Source of the DNA: Candidatus Obscuribacterales bacterium
GTDB lineage: Bacteria > Cyanobacteriota > Vampirovibrionia > Obscuribacterales > Obscuribacteraceae
Assembly: GCA_019750335.1 (NCBI GenBank)
Contig: JAIEOQ010000005.1
Location: 1 to 64,000 of the forward strand
Length of the DNA stretch: 64,000 bases
Direction: 5' to 3'
Positions 1-10,600 of the stretch are shown here, piece by piece (within the stretch, counting starts at the first letter, position 1; each line of letters opens with the position of its first letter). Under the pieces are notes generated by a model, which made no database searches, had not been told where the DNA came from, and saw only the letters and a list, made by a program, of their open reading frames with translations. The translations under genes and the position numbers were made by a program.

Positions 1-1
1 C

Positions 2-3000
2 AACATAAATGTCATTTCGCAAGCTGTAACACAAAATCTCAATATCAATAATTTAGGCGGAACGTTCCAGGCTTTGGACAACGTTATTAATATCCGCGAC
101 AGTTTATACAGCGGTACCGGTAATTTGAATTTAATCGGCGGCGACTGGCTGTCTGAAGAATTGAACTTATATAGCGGCTACGGCGATATCAGTTTGGATG
201 TCGGCAAGTTAACCGGACATGTAAACAGCACTGCTAATGCTGCGCATATTCAAGCTTTTACACCGGTATTAAGGCTCGGCGCCTTAAATCTTCCCGGGGA
301 TCCTTTTGTGTCGAACAATGGCGGCAATTTAGATTTAACCAGCGTTGCTTTTCCGACAACTTATCTTGTCGCGACGGCAGCCGGCAGTATTTATACTTCA
401 ACTGGGCTGGCTATCGATACGTCAAATGGCGCCGGAGCCGGTGGCAATATAGTATTGGCTGCCGGTGTTACATCAACTAATACGAGCGGTACTATTACAC
501 TTGCTCGCTCAGGTTTGGGCGGCGATATTTATTTAGTCAGCGGCGGTTCTTTTGATTCTAATCCTACTCAGGATATAACCAGTATTACTTCTCAAGGTAC
601 AACTAATGGCGGCAACATCACTTTGGTTGCCATGGCTGATACTGCCGGTTCTAACACCGGCGGACACGTGTTGCTTCCGGCAAACGTTGAGGTTGCCAGC
701 AATGGAGCCGGTAGTGGCAGCAACGGCAACGTGACCATAGTTGCCGAAGCGGCCCCGGGGTCTTCTACTGCGGCTATAAGTCTAGGTGTGGTTAATACGC
801 TCGGATCCACATTTGGCACTGGTGGTGGTGGCAACGTCAATATGCAAGTGGCGACGCCAAATCTTGCCGGAGTATCAATAAATGCGGCGACCGGAGCTGT
901 AACCGGAGCTTTCACCGGGGGAACCTTGCAAAATGGTGCATTAGCAATCTCAGTTAATGGAGCCAATAATTTGAGCATTCTTACCGGCGGTGCCGGTAGC
1001 ACCACTGATGGCAGCGTGGGTTCAGTTATGCTGCTGGCCGGTGGTGATATATCCGTGGCTGGCACCGTTAACACTGCCGGTGCCGGTGGTATCGGTGGTG
1101 ATGGGGATGTTAGCACCGGAGGCACCGGCGGTAATGGCGGCTTTATTACTATAAGCGCAGGAAAAACTCTTACGCTTATCAGCTCGGTTTTAGCATTTGG
1201 CGGCGGCGGCGGTGCTGCCGGGTCTTTTGGCACCAGCGGCGGCGGTGGTAGGGGCGGCACGATTAGTCTTGCTTCGGCTGGCGGCAGCGGCCTCAGTGTT
1301 GGCGGTGATATAAATTCTTCCGGTGGCGGCGGTGCTGGTGCTTCTCCTGTTAGCCGAGGAGTCGGCGGCAGTGCCGCAGCTATTACTGTTGCTTCTATTG
1401 GCGATGTAAATATTGGTGGGGTTGTGTTAGCTGCCAGCGGCGGTGATGGTGGTAGTGGCTTTGGCTCCGGCGGAGGAGGCGGTAGCTTCGGCGGAGGAGG
1501 CGGCGGTGGTCCGGCCAATAATGCCGGAGCTGGTGGTAACGGCTATTATGGCGGCGGCGGTGGCGGCGGCAACGGTAGTAGCAATAATGGCGCTGGAGGC
1601 GGTGGCGGCGGCTTCGCTGGAGGCGGTGGCGGCGGCGGCGGTGGCGCTGGAACTTTTGGCGGCGGCGGTGGCGGTGGCGGCGGCGGCTCCGCTGGAGGTA
1701 CCGGTGGTACTGGCACTGGTGCCGGTGGTGCTGGAGTTTCTGGTGGAGGCAATGGTGGTAGCGATACAAGTGCTAGCCCTGCTGTAGGTGGTAATGGCGG
1801 CAATGGTGGCGCGGCGAATAATGCTGCTGGTGGTGCTGGCGGTGCTGCCGCTGGTGGCGGTGGCTCCGGGAATGGTGGCGCCGGGGGCAGCAACGGGAAG
1901 GCTTCGGCTACGTTTGGTCAAGGCGGCGGCGCGCAGTCTAGCGGCGGTAATGCCGGTACAAGCGGCACTGCTTCCGGCGGGACCGTTCGCTTGATGGGCG
2001 CAAATGTCAATGTTTCCGGTACGATTTCAAGCTCCGGTGCTTTTAACGGACAGTCTATTAATGCTCAAGGTGTCGGCGGTACGATTGTTATAGTTGCCAC
2101 CGGTGGTGCCACCATAGATCCGGCTTATGTTGCTTCGGCTGATTATGGTCCTTCGGCAGGAACAGAGGGGTTGACAATCACTGGTGGTAATGCCAATACA
2201 AGCGTTACCGGCAGTTCGGCTGCTACCAGCATTTCGGCAAATGGTGTTTCGCTTGGCAGTTCCACAGGGCCGATTTCACAAACATCAGGCAGCGCTGCCA
2301 TGGTTGTGATTGAAAGCAATGTCGGGCGGCTTATAAGCAACGGTGATTTAATTACGCCGTCAGAAAGAATTGCTGCTATTCAATCGACGGCTGGTACCCA
2401 AACTCTCCAACTTGGCGGCACCGGAGTTGGTACCGGCTACGCTTCCGGCGGTAGCTTCACTATTGCAGACAATAACCTTCCAGTTGGTGGTTTTTTCACT
2501 AATCTGATTTTGCCGGCTAACGTAACTATTAATCCGATTACCAGCGGTGTCATCACCTATCAGGGTGATAGCACCATAAATGGCAATATCGCCAACAGCG
2601 CCCCGGGAGCGCTTCTGGAGTTTAGAGCTTCAACTCCGACTTCTCAGCTTAATATTGTCAACAACGGCAGCATCTCTTATTCGGGACAGAACAGTATCGT
2701 CGGCTTCAACAGCCGTACCGGCGGCACGCTATCAGTAACTGGAACTGGCTCAATTACAGGTGATACGGTCAACTTCGGCAATTTGGATTTGACCACTCTG
2801 CAAATACAACAGCCCTATATAACGTTGAGTTCTTTTACTGGTAATTATTCAAATAGTGTTGTCACTATTCAACAAAATGCCATAACCGGAACAATCAATG
2901 TTGCGAATCCGCTGATCCCGCCAACCCCTTCTGGCGGTAGCTCAAGCGGTTCGTCGTCTGGCGGATCGAGTCAATTTATTGCTCTTCTTCTGAATTTAGG

Positions 3001-3739
3001 GCTATTCTCGCAAGCGCAAGCCAATTTTTTAACTTCGTTGAATGAACAGCTTGGTACGCGCATCGCCACAGATTACACTCCTCCGGCAAACGTTATCGGC
3101 TTGAAATTCCTGGAGGGACAAATAACCGCTGAACAGGTGGCGAATACAGGGCAAGCTTTGTTTGCCGCAAGCAGCTTCAATGCTAATGAGCTAAGTGCTC
3201 TTGCTCAAAAAGGCATTGAATTCGGAGCGGGCTCAAAAGACAACTTCCTCCAGCTAAATAGAGGTAGTTTGTTGCTGATGCCGACAGCCGATATATCTCT
3301 GCAAATCAGAGAAGGAGTTGTTACAATTCCGGCTGGTTCGATTGTTTGGGTGATTGAAACCGGTGCCGATGGCGCTGTTTATGATCTGCATGACAGAATG
3401 AGTCAACCGGTAAAAGTGCTTGTGAACAATAAAGAGATGCGCTTATCCCCCGGTACGCAAATATTGCTAACCCGAGACAGTAAGGGCAGTTTCGAAGCTC
3501 TCAATCCGGGAGGCTATATCGGTACTCGCAATGTAAGCGAGCGAGATATGGGTCAAGGGATAAAAGCTTATGTTGCGGACTTCACCATATCCGGTGGCAT
3601 GACCAATGTGCAAGTAATACGTGAATTGCTCAAGTCGGACAATCCGGAGCATCAAGCGGCAGCTCATAAAATGTTGAAAAATGCTGCGATTATCTCCGAC
3701 TTGAGCGGATACAAAACGCCATATAAAACCAAGCTCTAA
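2..3739 (+). CDS. Giant Gly-rich surface/adhesin-like protein, 5'-truncated by window
   Basis: The frame is open to the first base of the window with no stop, and the first visible residues align with about residue 310 of the paralogue at 7605-14627. The signal peptide and N-terminal module therefore lie outside the window. The body is built from short Gly/Ser/Asn/Thr strand repeats typical of filamentous-haemagglutinin-like beta-helices. A nearly pure Gly tract (about 1195-1990) recalls PE-PGRS proteins. A Ser/Gly linker (about 2925-2970) precedes a C-terminal module of about 230 residues with a FecR-like core (EGVVTIPAGS, then YDLHDR) and the tail GYKTPYKTK. Likely exported and cell-surface; the role (adhesion, matrix) is inferred. 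The next paralogue starts 9 bases downstream, so co-transcription is likely. Confidence 0.85.
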   Translation, partial: NINVISQAVTQNLNINNLGGTFQALDNVINIRDSLYSGTGNLNLIGGDWLSEELNLYSGYGDISLDVGKLTGHVNSTANAAHIQAFTPVLRLGALNLPGDPFVSNNGGNLDLTSVAFPTTYLVATAAGSIYTSTGLAIDTSNGAGAGGNIVLAAGVTSTNTSGTITLARSGLGGDIYLVSGGSFDSNPTQDITSITSQGTTNGGNITLVAMADTAGSNTGGHVLLPANVEVASNGAGSGSNGNVTIVAEAAPGSSTAAISLGVVNTLGSTFGTGGGGNVNMQVATPNLAGVSINAATGAVTGAFTGGTLQNGALAISVNGANNLSILTGGAGSTTDGSVGSVMLLAGGDISVAGTVNTAGAGGIGGDGDVSTGGTGGNGGFITISAGKTLTLISSVLAFGGGGGAAGSFGTSGGGGRGGTISLASAGGSGLSVGGDINSSGGGGAGASPVSRGVGGSAAAITVASIGDVNIGGVVLAASGGDGGSGFGSGGGGGSFGGGGGGGPANNAGAGGNGYYGGGGGGGNGSSNNGAGGGGGGFAGGGGGGGGGAGTFGGGGGGGGGGSAGGTGGTGTGAGGAGVSGGGNGGSDTSASPAVGGNGGNGGAANNAAGGAGGAAAGGGGSGNGGAGGSNGKASATFGQGGGAQSSGGNAGTSGTASGGTVRLMGANVNVSGTISSSGAFNGQSINAQGVGGTIVIVATGGATIDPAYVASADYGPSAGTEGLTITGGNANTSVTGSSAATSISANGVSLGSSTGPISQTSGSAAMVVIESNVGRLISNGDLITPSERIAAIQSTAGTQTLQLGGTGVGTGYASGGSFTIADNNLPVGGFFTNLILPANVTINPITSGVITYQGDSTINGNIANSAPGALLEFRASTPTSQLNIVNNGSISYSGQNSIVGFNSRTGGTLSVTGTGSITGDTVNFGNLDLTTLQIQQPYITLSSFTGNYSNSVVTIQQNAITGTINVANPLIPPTPSGGSSSGSSSGGSSQFIALLLNLGLFSQAQANFLTSLNEQLGTRIATDYTPPANVIGLKFLEGQITAEQVANTGQALFAASSFNANELSALAQKGIEFGAGSKDNFLQLNRGSLLLMPTADISLQIREGVVTIPAGSIVWVIETGADGAVYDLHDRMSQPVKVLVNNKEMRLSPGTQILLTRDSKGSFEALNPGGYIGTRNVSERDMGQGIKAYVADFTISGGMTNVQVIRELLKSDNPEHQAAAHKMLKNAAIISDLSGYKTPYKTKL
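1195..1990 (+). repeat. Low-complexity GGC/GGT-rich coding tract encoding polyglycine
   Basis: This stretch inside the first giant gene is dominated by GGC, GGT and GGA codons, giving runs of 5 to 9 glycines broken by Ala, Ser, Asn or Phe. The base composition creates long spurious open frames on both strands (Pro-rich, Arg/His-rich and Ala-rich), which are not genes. The tract is a likely site of slippage-driven length change and of assembly error. Confidence 0.8.
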
Positions 3740-3748
3740 GAGGCTGTT

Positions 3749-6700
3749 ATGAAATTTGCTTTCAGCAAATCTGTTTTTGGGATCACCGGAACGCTTTTGT
3801 TGATTTGGCAAAGTGCTGGGAATTTAGCTTTAGCTGACGAGACCGGTGGCGACCCAGGGGCAACGGCTCATCAATGCCATCATGACGAAACCAATTGCCA
3901 AGCACAGTCGATTAATCTTGATCTGTCATCAACCAGCCAAAGTGTAACGGCAAATCATATTGCCAACCCGGTCAATATCGATGTTGGTGGAGCAGCAATG
4001 ACTGTTACTCAAGGGATGGCTCTGACACCGGCACAATTAATTGCTGCCTATCAAATGGCACGAACCGGAGCCCAGTCTTTATTGATCGGTGTTGATGGAG
4101 CAGCTATTGGCGGCAGCTTTGTTTTAGGCAATCGTCTGGCTAATCATATAAGTGATTTAGTGATTCCAACCAATGTCTCTGTAATTAACCGAGCCGCTGA
4201 CTTAAATCTTGTCGGCAACTTAAACAACTCAGGCAGCATTTATGCGGTAAGCAATAATCCGGCAATAACTGGTGCCAATATTTCAGCGTTGAATATATTG
4301 AATAACCAAACTGGTTTAATCACGACTACATTGCCGACAAACTTAGGGATTGATCTATCGCAATATTCGTCTGTATTGAACTTAAGTTTGAGTGCAATCA
4401 ATAGCATCGTTAACTTGGGCTCAATTACAAGCTCAGGCAATTTAGCTCTTGCCGCCGGTGGCTCTATTCAAAATATTATGGCTAATACTGCTGCGGCAAT
4501 GCCAGTTATGCAGTCGGCGGCGGCAATGAATTTACAGGCACCGCAAATAATCAATCAAGGTGCTATCACTGCCCAACTGAACAGTCTTAATTTGCTCACC
4601 GATTCACTTTTGAATTCAGGCGTGTTGCAAGCTGCTGCCGGTAATGTCGATATCTCAACTTTGGTTGGAAATACTTTGTCAATCAATAATATTGGTGGAC
4701 AAATTCTTGCCGCCAACGATGTGCTTATTTCCACTGCACCAACTACATATAGCAGTCCGGGCGTGCCCCAGGATTTTGCTTCAATTGTTGCTGAAGGTGG
4801 CTTGCTTTCCGGAAGCAATATTAGTTTTACAAGTACGGGTGGAGCGGTCGGTGTTCGTGCCCAGGAAATGCGTGGTGCTGTTCATATTACCGGATACAGC
4901 TCGGCTATCGGAGCTGATGCCGGCGATTTGAATATTGCCAGTATCACTTTAACCGGCGACCCGGTTTATTATTTGACCGGCGGTGGAACCCTGACTATAC
5001 CTGATTTTGATAGCGCCGGCGTGCCCACTGACTTTGTTGCTTTATCTGAGGGCAATATAGAATCGTCGGGCACCCAGATTAAAACATACGGCGGCAATGT
5101 CACTCTTTCTGCCGGTTATTTGTTTACTACATCCGGCGGACCAAGCCCGATTGCTTGTACTAACTGCTCGAGCTTCTTTTCGACGACAACAACACCGTCT
5201 GGTACAGCAGGCAGTATTTTGTTGAGTGGAGTGGACATAATTACCGACGGTAACGCCGGAGCCGCCGGTACAAGTGGCGGCTCTCCAACTGCCGGCGGAG
5301 CCGGCAGCAATGGCGGTAATATAACAATGCAAGCGACTGACGAAATTTTCGTCAACTCTTTGAGTGCTGTCGGTGGCGGTGGCGGAGTCGGTGGTAACGG
5401 AGTCGGCGCCGGAGTTAGTGGGGCTGCCGGCGGTGCCGGTGGAGTCGGCGGCGTTATTAGTGTTCCCTTTGCCAATCTTTTTAATGCCAGCACATATATA
5501 TTTGCCGATGGTGGCGCGGGCGGTGCTGGTGGTGATAGCGGCGGGGGCTCTGGAAACGGTGGGGTCGGCGGTAGTGGCGGGAACGCCGGGCAGATTATCG
5601 CAGACAATATTGCCACTAGTTTTATTGCTTCTTCCGGTGGACTTTCGGTTATTGGCGGTGACGGAGGCTTCGGGGGTAACGGTGCTGCTCTGGGTTCTGA
5701 CGGCAGCGGTGGCAACGGCGGCGTTATCACTCTTAAAGCCGGGCAGTTTCAGATCACCGGTGATTTTTGCGCTTGCAGCGGAATCGGCAATGGCGGTAAC
5801 GGCGGCACTATTACTGTTCAAGTGAACAATCCGCTTACTCTTATAATCGGCGATACCGGTGCCAATTACATAAACGGGCAAATAAATGCCGAGGCGCTCA
5901 ATGGCGGTATTGGCGGCAACATCAGCATTACCGCTCCGGCCGATATTGAGTTCGCGGCAGGAAGCTATGTTACCGCCGGTTCTCAGAACGCCGGTACTGT
6001 CGGGCAAGCCGGTGATATTACCATTGTTACCACCGGCTTAAATAGAAGCATTAGTTTTGCCGATACGAGCACTTTGTATGTTGCCGGGAACAGTCAGGGC
6101 GGCAGCATAAGTGTAGAATCGACAAACATAATAACCACAAGTGGAAGCATCTATTTTGCCGCTCAATCTCAATTTGGCACCGGTTCAACTGGTGGTACGA
6201 TTTCGCTTAAAGCGCCAAACGGCATAACAATCGGTGGTGGTGCTCTTATCGATGCTGATGGTGATACGGCTGGAGGTAGAATTGATCTGTTGTCCGATGG
6301 CAGCATATCTTTGGGCGGTGACATTCAAGCAAACGGTGGCGTTACCGGCGGCAAGATTCAAATGTCGGCTTTCACTCCGGGTACAGGACCTGTCACGCTT
6401 ATTAACAACGCTACTCTTAGCGCGACCGGAAGCGGGGGTATCATCGGTGTTAATGGTGGCTATGGCAACGCGATCAGCATAACCGGCACTGGGAGTATGA
6501 ACGCCGGACAATATGTGAATGTCGGTTATTTGGATTCAACATCACTTGCTATTTTTAATCCCTATATTGTTGTTAATCCCTTTAGCGGTTTCTTTTCCGT
6601 AAACAACATTTCTATTGCTCAAAGTTCTATTGGCAATATTTTACAAGTATCGGATGGGCTTCCGCCCTCGCCGTCTGGCGGTGGAGGAAGCGGCGGTGGA

Positions 6701-7486
6701 AACAGTAGTTCCTCTTCCGGTTTTAGTTATTTGTACTATCTTTGGTTGCTCAATCAAATTCAGGCAGAACAAGTCGCTAACTTGAACGAGCAGTTAGGCA
6801 CGCGTATCGCCACTGATTACACGCCACCGATACTTGAGTTTTTCTTGCAGTTTCCGCTCAAAGGCAAAATTGAAGTCGAACGATTACCGGCTGACGGCGA
6901 AGCTCTCTTTGCCGCAACCAGCTTTAATGCCAATGAGCTTACTGCGTTGGCTCAGCAAGGGATAATCTTCGGTTCGGAAAGCAAAGATAATTTCTTTGAT
7001 TTGATCAAAGGCTATGTTTTATTTTTGCCGCAAGAAAATATCAATGTCCAAACTCGCGAAGGACTTGTTTCTATCCCTAGAGGATCGGCTGTCTGGATTA
7101 TGGAAACAGGAAACGATGTTGCAATCTATGATTTGCACGATAGCAAAACAGCGCCAGTAATTGTAATTGTCGGGAAGCAAAAGATCACTCTCGGTCCGGG
7201 CAAAGAGTGCTTGCTCTCGCGAGATCGAAAATCCGCTTTTGCATCCTTAAATCCGGGTAATTGTATCGGTTATCGCGAAGTGCAAGAGTTCGATCTAGAC
7301 GAAGGGGTCAAAGCTTTCACTTGCGAATTCTCCATTCCAAGCGGTATGGCCAGCGTACCAATTTTGCGTGGCTTGTTGGAGTCGACAAATTCTTTGCAGA
7401 TAAAAGCCGCTCATAAAATGCTGAAAAATGCGGCGATTCTGTCTGATTTGAGTGGCTATAAAACACCTTATAAAACTAAGCCCTGA
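3749..7486 (+). CDS. Giant Gly-rich surface/adhesin-like protein, complete paralogue 2 (1245 aa)
   Basis: Starts with ATG after AAGAGG, 9 bases behind the previous stop. Residues 1-29 form a signal peptide ending in ALA. Directly after it is a Cys/His cluster, HQCHHDETNC. Residues about 50-245 form an N-terminal module shared with the paralogue at 7605 (LTPAQ, AAYQM, IPTNVSVIN, LGIDLSQYSS). A Gly-rich beta-helix-like body follows, then a Ser/Gly linker, then a C-terminal module from about residue 1012 with LNEQLGTRIATDYTPP, the FecR-like segment and GYKTPYKTK. Probably exported and displayed at the surface. The N-terminal module resembles two-partner-secretion haemagglutinin domains in strand pattern, but I cannot confirm that secretion route, and no TpsB partner lies in the window. 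Confidence 0.88.
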   Translation: MKFAFSKSVFGITGTLLLIWQSAGNLALADETGGDPGATAHQCHHDETNCQAQSINLDLSSTSQSVTANHIANPVNIDVGGAAMTVTQGMALTPAQLIAAYQMARTGAQSLLIGVDGAAIGGSFVLGNRLANHISDLVIPTNVSVINRAADLNLVGNLNNSGSIYAVSNNPAITGANISALNILNNQTGLITTTLPTNLGIDLSQYSSVLNLSLSAINSIVNLGSITSSGNLALAAGGSIQNIMANTAAAMPVMQSAAAMNLQAPQIINQGAITAQLNSLNLLTDSLLNSGVLQAAAGNVDISTLVGNTLSINNIGGQILAANDVLISTAPTTYSSPGVPQDFASIVAEGGLLSGSNISFTSTGGAVGVRAQEMRGAVHITGYSSAIGADAGDLNIASITLTGDPVYYLTGGGTLTIPDFDSAGVPTDFVALSEGNIESSGTQIKTYGGNVTLSAGYLFTTSGGPSPIACTNCSSFFSTTTTPSGTAGSILLSGVDIITDGNAGAAGTSGGSPTAGGAGSNGGNITMQATDEIFVNSLSAVGGGGGVGGNGVGAGVSGAAGGAGGVGGVISVPFANLFNASTYIFADGGAGGAGGDSGGGSGNGGVGGSGGNAGQIIADNIATSFIASSGGLSVIGGDGGFGGNGAALGSDGSGGNGGVITLKAGQFQITGDFCACSGIGNGGNGGTITVQVNNPLTLIIGDTGANYINGQINAEALNGGIGGNISITAPADIEFAAGSYVTAGSQNAGTVGQAGDITIVTTGLNRSISFADTSTLYVAGNSQGGSISVESTNIITTSGSIYFAAQSQFGTGSTGGTISLKAPNGITIGGGALIDADGDTAGGRIDLLSDGSISLGGDIQANGGVTGGKIQMSAFTPGTGPVTLINNATLSATGSGGIIGVNGGYGNAISITGTGSMNAGQYVNVGYLDSTSLAIFNPYIVVNPFSGFFSVNNISIAQSSIGNILQVSDGLPPSPSGGGGSGGGNSSSSSGFSYLYYLWLLNQIQAEQVANLNEQLGTRIATDYTPPILEFFLQFPLKGKIEVERLPADGEALFAATSFNANELTALAQQGIIFGSESKDNFFDLIKGYVLFLPQENINVQTREGLVSIPRGSAVWIMETGNDVAIYDLHDSKTAPVIVIVGKQKITLGPGKECLLSRDRKSAFASLNPGNCIGYREVQEFDLDEGVKAFTCEFSIPSGMASVPILRGLLESTNSLQIKAAHKMLKNAAILSDLSGYKTPYKTKP

Positions 7487-7554
7487 TTGTTCTAAAAGAT
7501 GTTGACAATTGTGCTTTCTTAAAGCGGAAAGACTAACCCTTTTGTTCAAAATTA

Positions 7555-7596
7555 GCTAAAATACTTGAGGAATCTGCGTTCCGCACGTATTTTGGC
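7555..7596 (+). promoter_or_regulatory. Long stem-loop in the leader of the third giant gene
   Basis: GCTAAAATAC (7555-7564) can pair with GTATTTTGGC (7587-7596) over 10 bp including one G-U pair. A 22-base loop itself holds GGAA/TTCC. The right arm ends in the ribosome-binding region (GCAGGG) just before the ATG at 7605, so folding could affect translation. There is no T-run after it, so it is not a normal terminator. Confidence 0.45.
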
Positions 7597-7604
7597 AGGG
7601 TAAG

Positions 7605-10600
7605 ATGAAGTCAATAGAATACAAAACAATCAGTCTGGTAGCCGCTTTTCTTCTTTTATTCTCGGGCGCCGGACAGATGGTTTTAGCCGAAGACGGAGGC
7701 GCCGGTAATTCCAGTGAGCATTGTCATGAACACGAAGGGTGTGCAAACGCGCCAGCTCAAAACTCGCTTAACCTTGACTTATCATCGACAGCGGCTAGCG
7801 TTGTCTTCAACGGCGGCTGCCAGGCAGCTTCGGTAAATATTGATGTCGGCGGTGTAGCTCAAGCAGTTAATTCAGGACAAATGCTTACCCCGGCTCAAGC
7901 GGTGGCTGCTTATCAAATGTTGCACGGTGGAGTGCAAAACATACTTTTAGGGGCCGACGGTTCAGCAATCGGCGGCAGCATGGTTATCGGCGATCGTCTG
8001 GCCGGCATGCTTAACAGCTTAGTGATCCCGACTAACGTATCGGTAATTAATAAAGCTGCTGACTTGAGCCTTTTGGGCAACCTGACCAACTCGGGCAGTA
8101 TTTATGCTGTAACCAGTAATCCGGCTGTAGAAGCTGCCAATATTTCAGCACTCAATATATTGAATAACCAAGGCGGTTTAATCTCGTCTGTTATGCCGAC
8201 CGGCTTAGGGATTGATCTGTCTCAATATTCATCCATTTTGAATTTAAGTCTGAGCGCTATCAACAACATAATCAACTCCGGCGCGATTATCAGTTCGGGC
8301 AATTTGACCATGTCTGCCGGGGGCTCGATCCAAAACGTGCTTGGCGGAGCTGGAGCAGCGTTGCCTGTGATGCAGGCCATGAACAACCTCAATATGCAAG
8401 CGCCGGACATAATCAACCAAGGCAACATTATTGCTCAAATGGCTAATATCAATATGGCGACAAGCGCTTTGAACAATCAAGGCACCATCCAAGCCATGCT
8501 GGGCAACATTAATATGACCGCTTCGACTTTAGTCGAAAACATTACGATTAATGCTTTGAGCGGAGTGATGCAAGCGCTTAACGGTAGCATTGATTTGCGC
8601 GATTCTTTGTATACCGGACCAGGTAACGTTGGTATTTTTGGCGGCGATTATTTATCCAAAGCTTTCAATATTTATTCCGGTGGCGGTGTTGTCGATATTG
8701 ACGCCGGCAAAGTAAGCGGACGTTTGAGCATAAGTGCTGATGCTGCTCACGTAAAAGCTGATACTCCGACTTTAGTTTTAGGCACTAACTGTTTGCTTGG
8801 TGACCCGACTTATTACAACACTGGCAATATTGAAATTGACGGGGCTATTATTACCGGTGAAGATCTAGCTATTGTTGCCGGCGGCAATATAACAGCAACA
8901 AGTACAACAGCAAGTATCAATACTGGCGGCAACGATCTGTTGATGATCGCCGGAGCAACTATCAATACTATCGGTTGTGTCGGCTGTTCGGCGTCTGGCT
9001 CTTTGAGTGGCAATCCGCCTTCAGGTGGTGTTGGACCCGCTCAAACTATTATTGTTGATCTAAATACACCTTTGGGTGGCAATATCGATCTGAGCATGAG
9101 TGAAGTCGGCACCGGTGGCAACTATATTATTGATACTTCAAATGGCGGTGGTGCTGGCGGTTCGGTAACTCTAGTTGCTTTGGCTAACGGCAGTGGTACT
9201 GGTTACATCAATATATATAATCAGAACGCTGCAAGTTCAATTAATGCTGCCGGTGCTGGAGCAACCGGCGGTGCCGTCACTGTATACGCTGGCGATGCTG
9301 ACGCTTCTAGTGTGGCTATTACTACTGGCGACATCACCACCGGCGGTGGCGACGTTACTATTATGGCTGCCCAGGCTACCGGCAATGTGACTTTGGATAG
9401 CACTGGTCAAATTACTTCCGGCTCGATCGCGCAAGGCTCTTTCGGTACGGGCAGTATTTTTGCCAATAATATAAACACTGATGGCGGGCAAGCTATATTC
9501 CCTGGTGCTAACGGCATCAATGGCGGCAGCGTAAATTTGGCTACGACTGGTCAGATTGAAGTTGCTGCTATTACGGCCAATGGCGGCGCGGGCGGTGCTG
9601 GTGCAGACGGTGTTGTGATTGGTGCTAGCGGTCAAGCCGGTGGCAATGGTGGTAACGCTGGTAGCGTTTCGTTGCAAGCTGACGGTGCAATTTTTGCTAA
9701 TTCGCCGATTAGCGCTGTCGGCGGCCAAGGCGGCATCGGTGGCAGTGGTGCCACTGGTGATAGCTTAAATAACGGCGGAGACGGCGGAGGCGGCGGTAAT
9801 AGTGGTACAGGTGGAAGCCTCAGTATTAGAGGCTCAATTCTTTATCTTGGTGATTTGAGCAATAGCGGCGGTAGCGGCGGTAACGGCGGGGTCGGCGGCG
9901 GTGATGGTGGCGGGCCTCTTGCCGGCAGTGGTGGAGCCGGTGGTATTGGTTCTAATTCCGGTAACATAGTAATCACTTCTTCTTCCAACTTTATCTCTAG
10001 TTCCGGCGGGATTACATCTGTTGGTGGTAATGGCGGCGATGGCGGAAGCGGTGGCACAGGCGGATACGGCGGTGCAGGTAATGACGCTGGTTCGATACAA
10101 GTTGTGTCAGCGACCACAGTTCGTTTTGATCAAGGTATTTATGCTGCAGGCGGTAATGGCGGTTTTGGTGGTAATGCTGTTGCCAGTACCGGTGCCGCAG
10201 GCGGTGGGGGTAACGGCGGTAGAGCGGCAAACGTGCTCATATCTTCTGCTGATTTGGTTGGCGCTGCCAGCGGGCTAGGTCCGGTAATTCTTGTCGGTGG
10301 TACCGGCGGCGACGGTGGTTTTGGCGGTGATAACGGCGGTAGCGGTGGTGATGGCGGCCAAGGTGGTGTTTTTAACGTACTTTCCGGTGCTGAAATATTG
10401 GCTGGTTCGATAACGGCTACTGGTGGTGCTGGCGGCTCTGGACAGGCTGGCGATACGGTTGGCGGTAGCGGCGGGCAAGGTGGAGACGGCGGTAGCATCC
10501 TACTTTCGGCTGTTGATCTGATAGCCGGTGCTTCTGGCAACGCTTTGGGTACTCTCAATGTTTCCGGTGGTGCTGCCGGTGCCTCTGCTGGCATTAATAC

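Noticed and set aside
592..1893. Long minus-strand Pro-rich, Arg/His-rich and Ser/Thr-rich open frames
   Set aside because: They are reverse readings of the GGC/GGT repeat tract of the first giant gene; low complexity, no ribosome-binding site, no domain.
1443..1994. Plus-strand Ala/Val-rich frames inside the first giant gene
   Set aside because: Out-of-frame readings of the same Gly-rich repeat; the main frame is unbroken and continues on both sides.
5042..6007. 321-aa minus-strand open frame
   Set aside because: Antisense to the Gly-rich body of the second giant protein; composition mirrors the sense repeats and no start signal is present.
7502..7507. Perfect TTGACA before the third giant gene
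   Set aside because: No -10 hexamer occurs at 16-18 bases downstream, so I do not call it a promoter.
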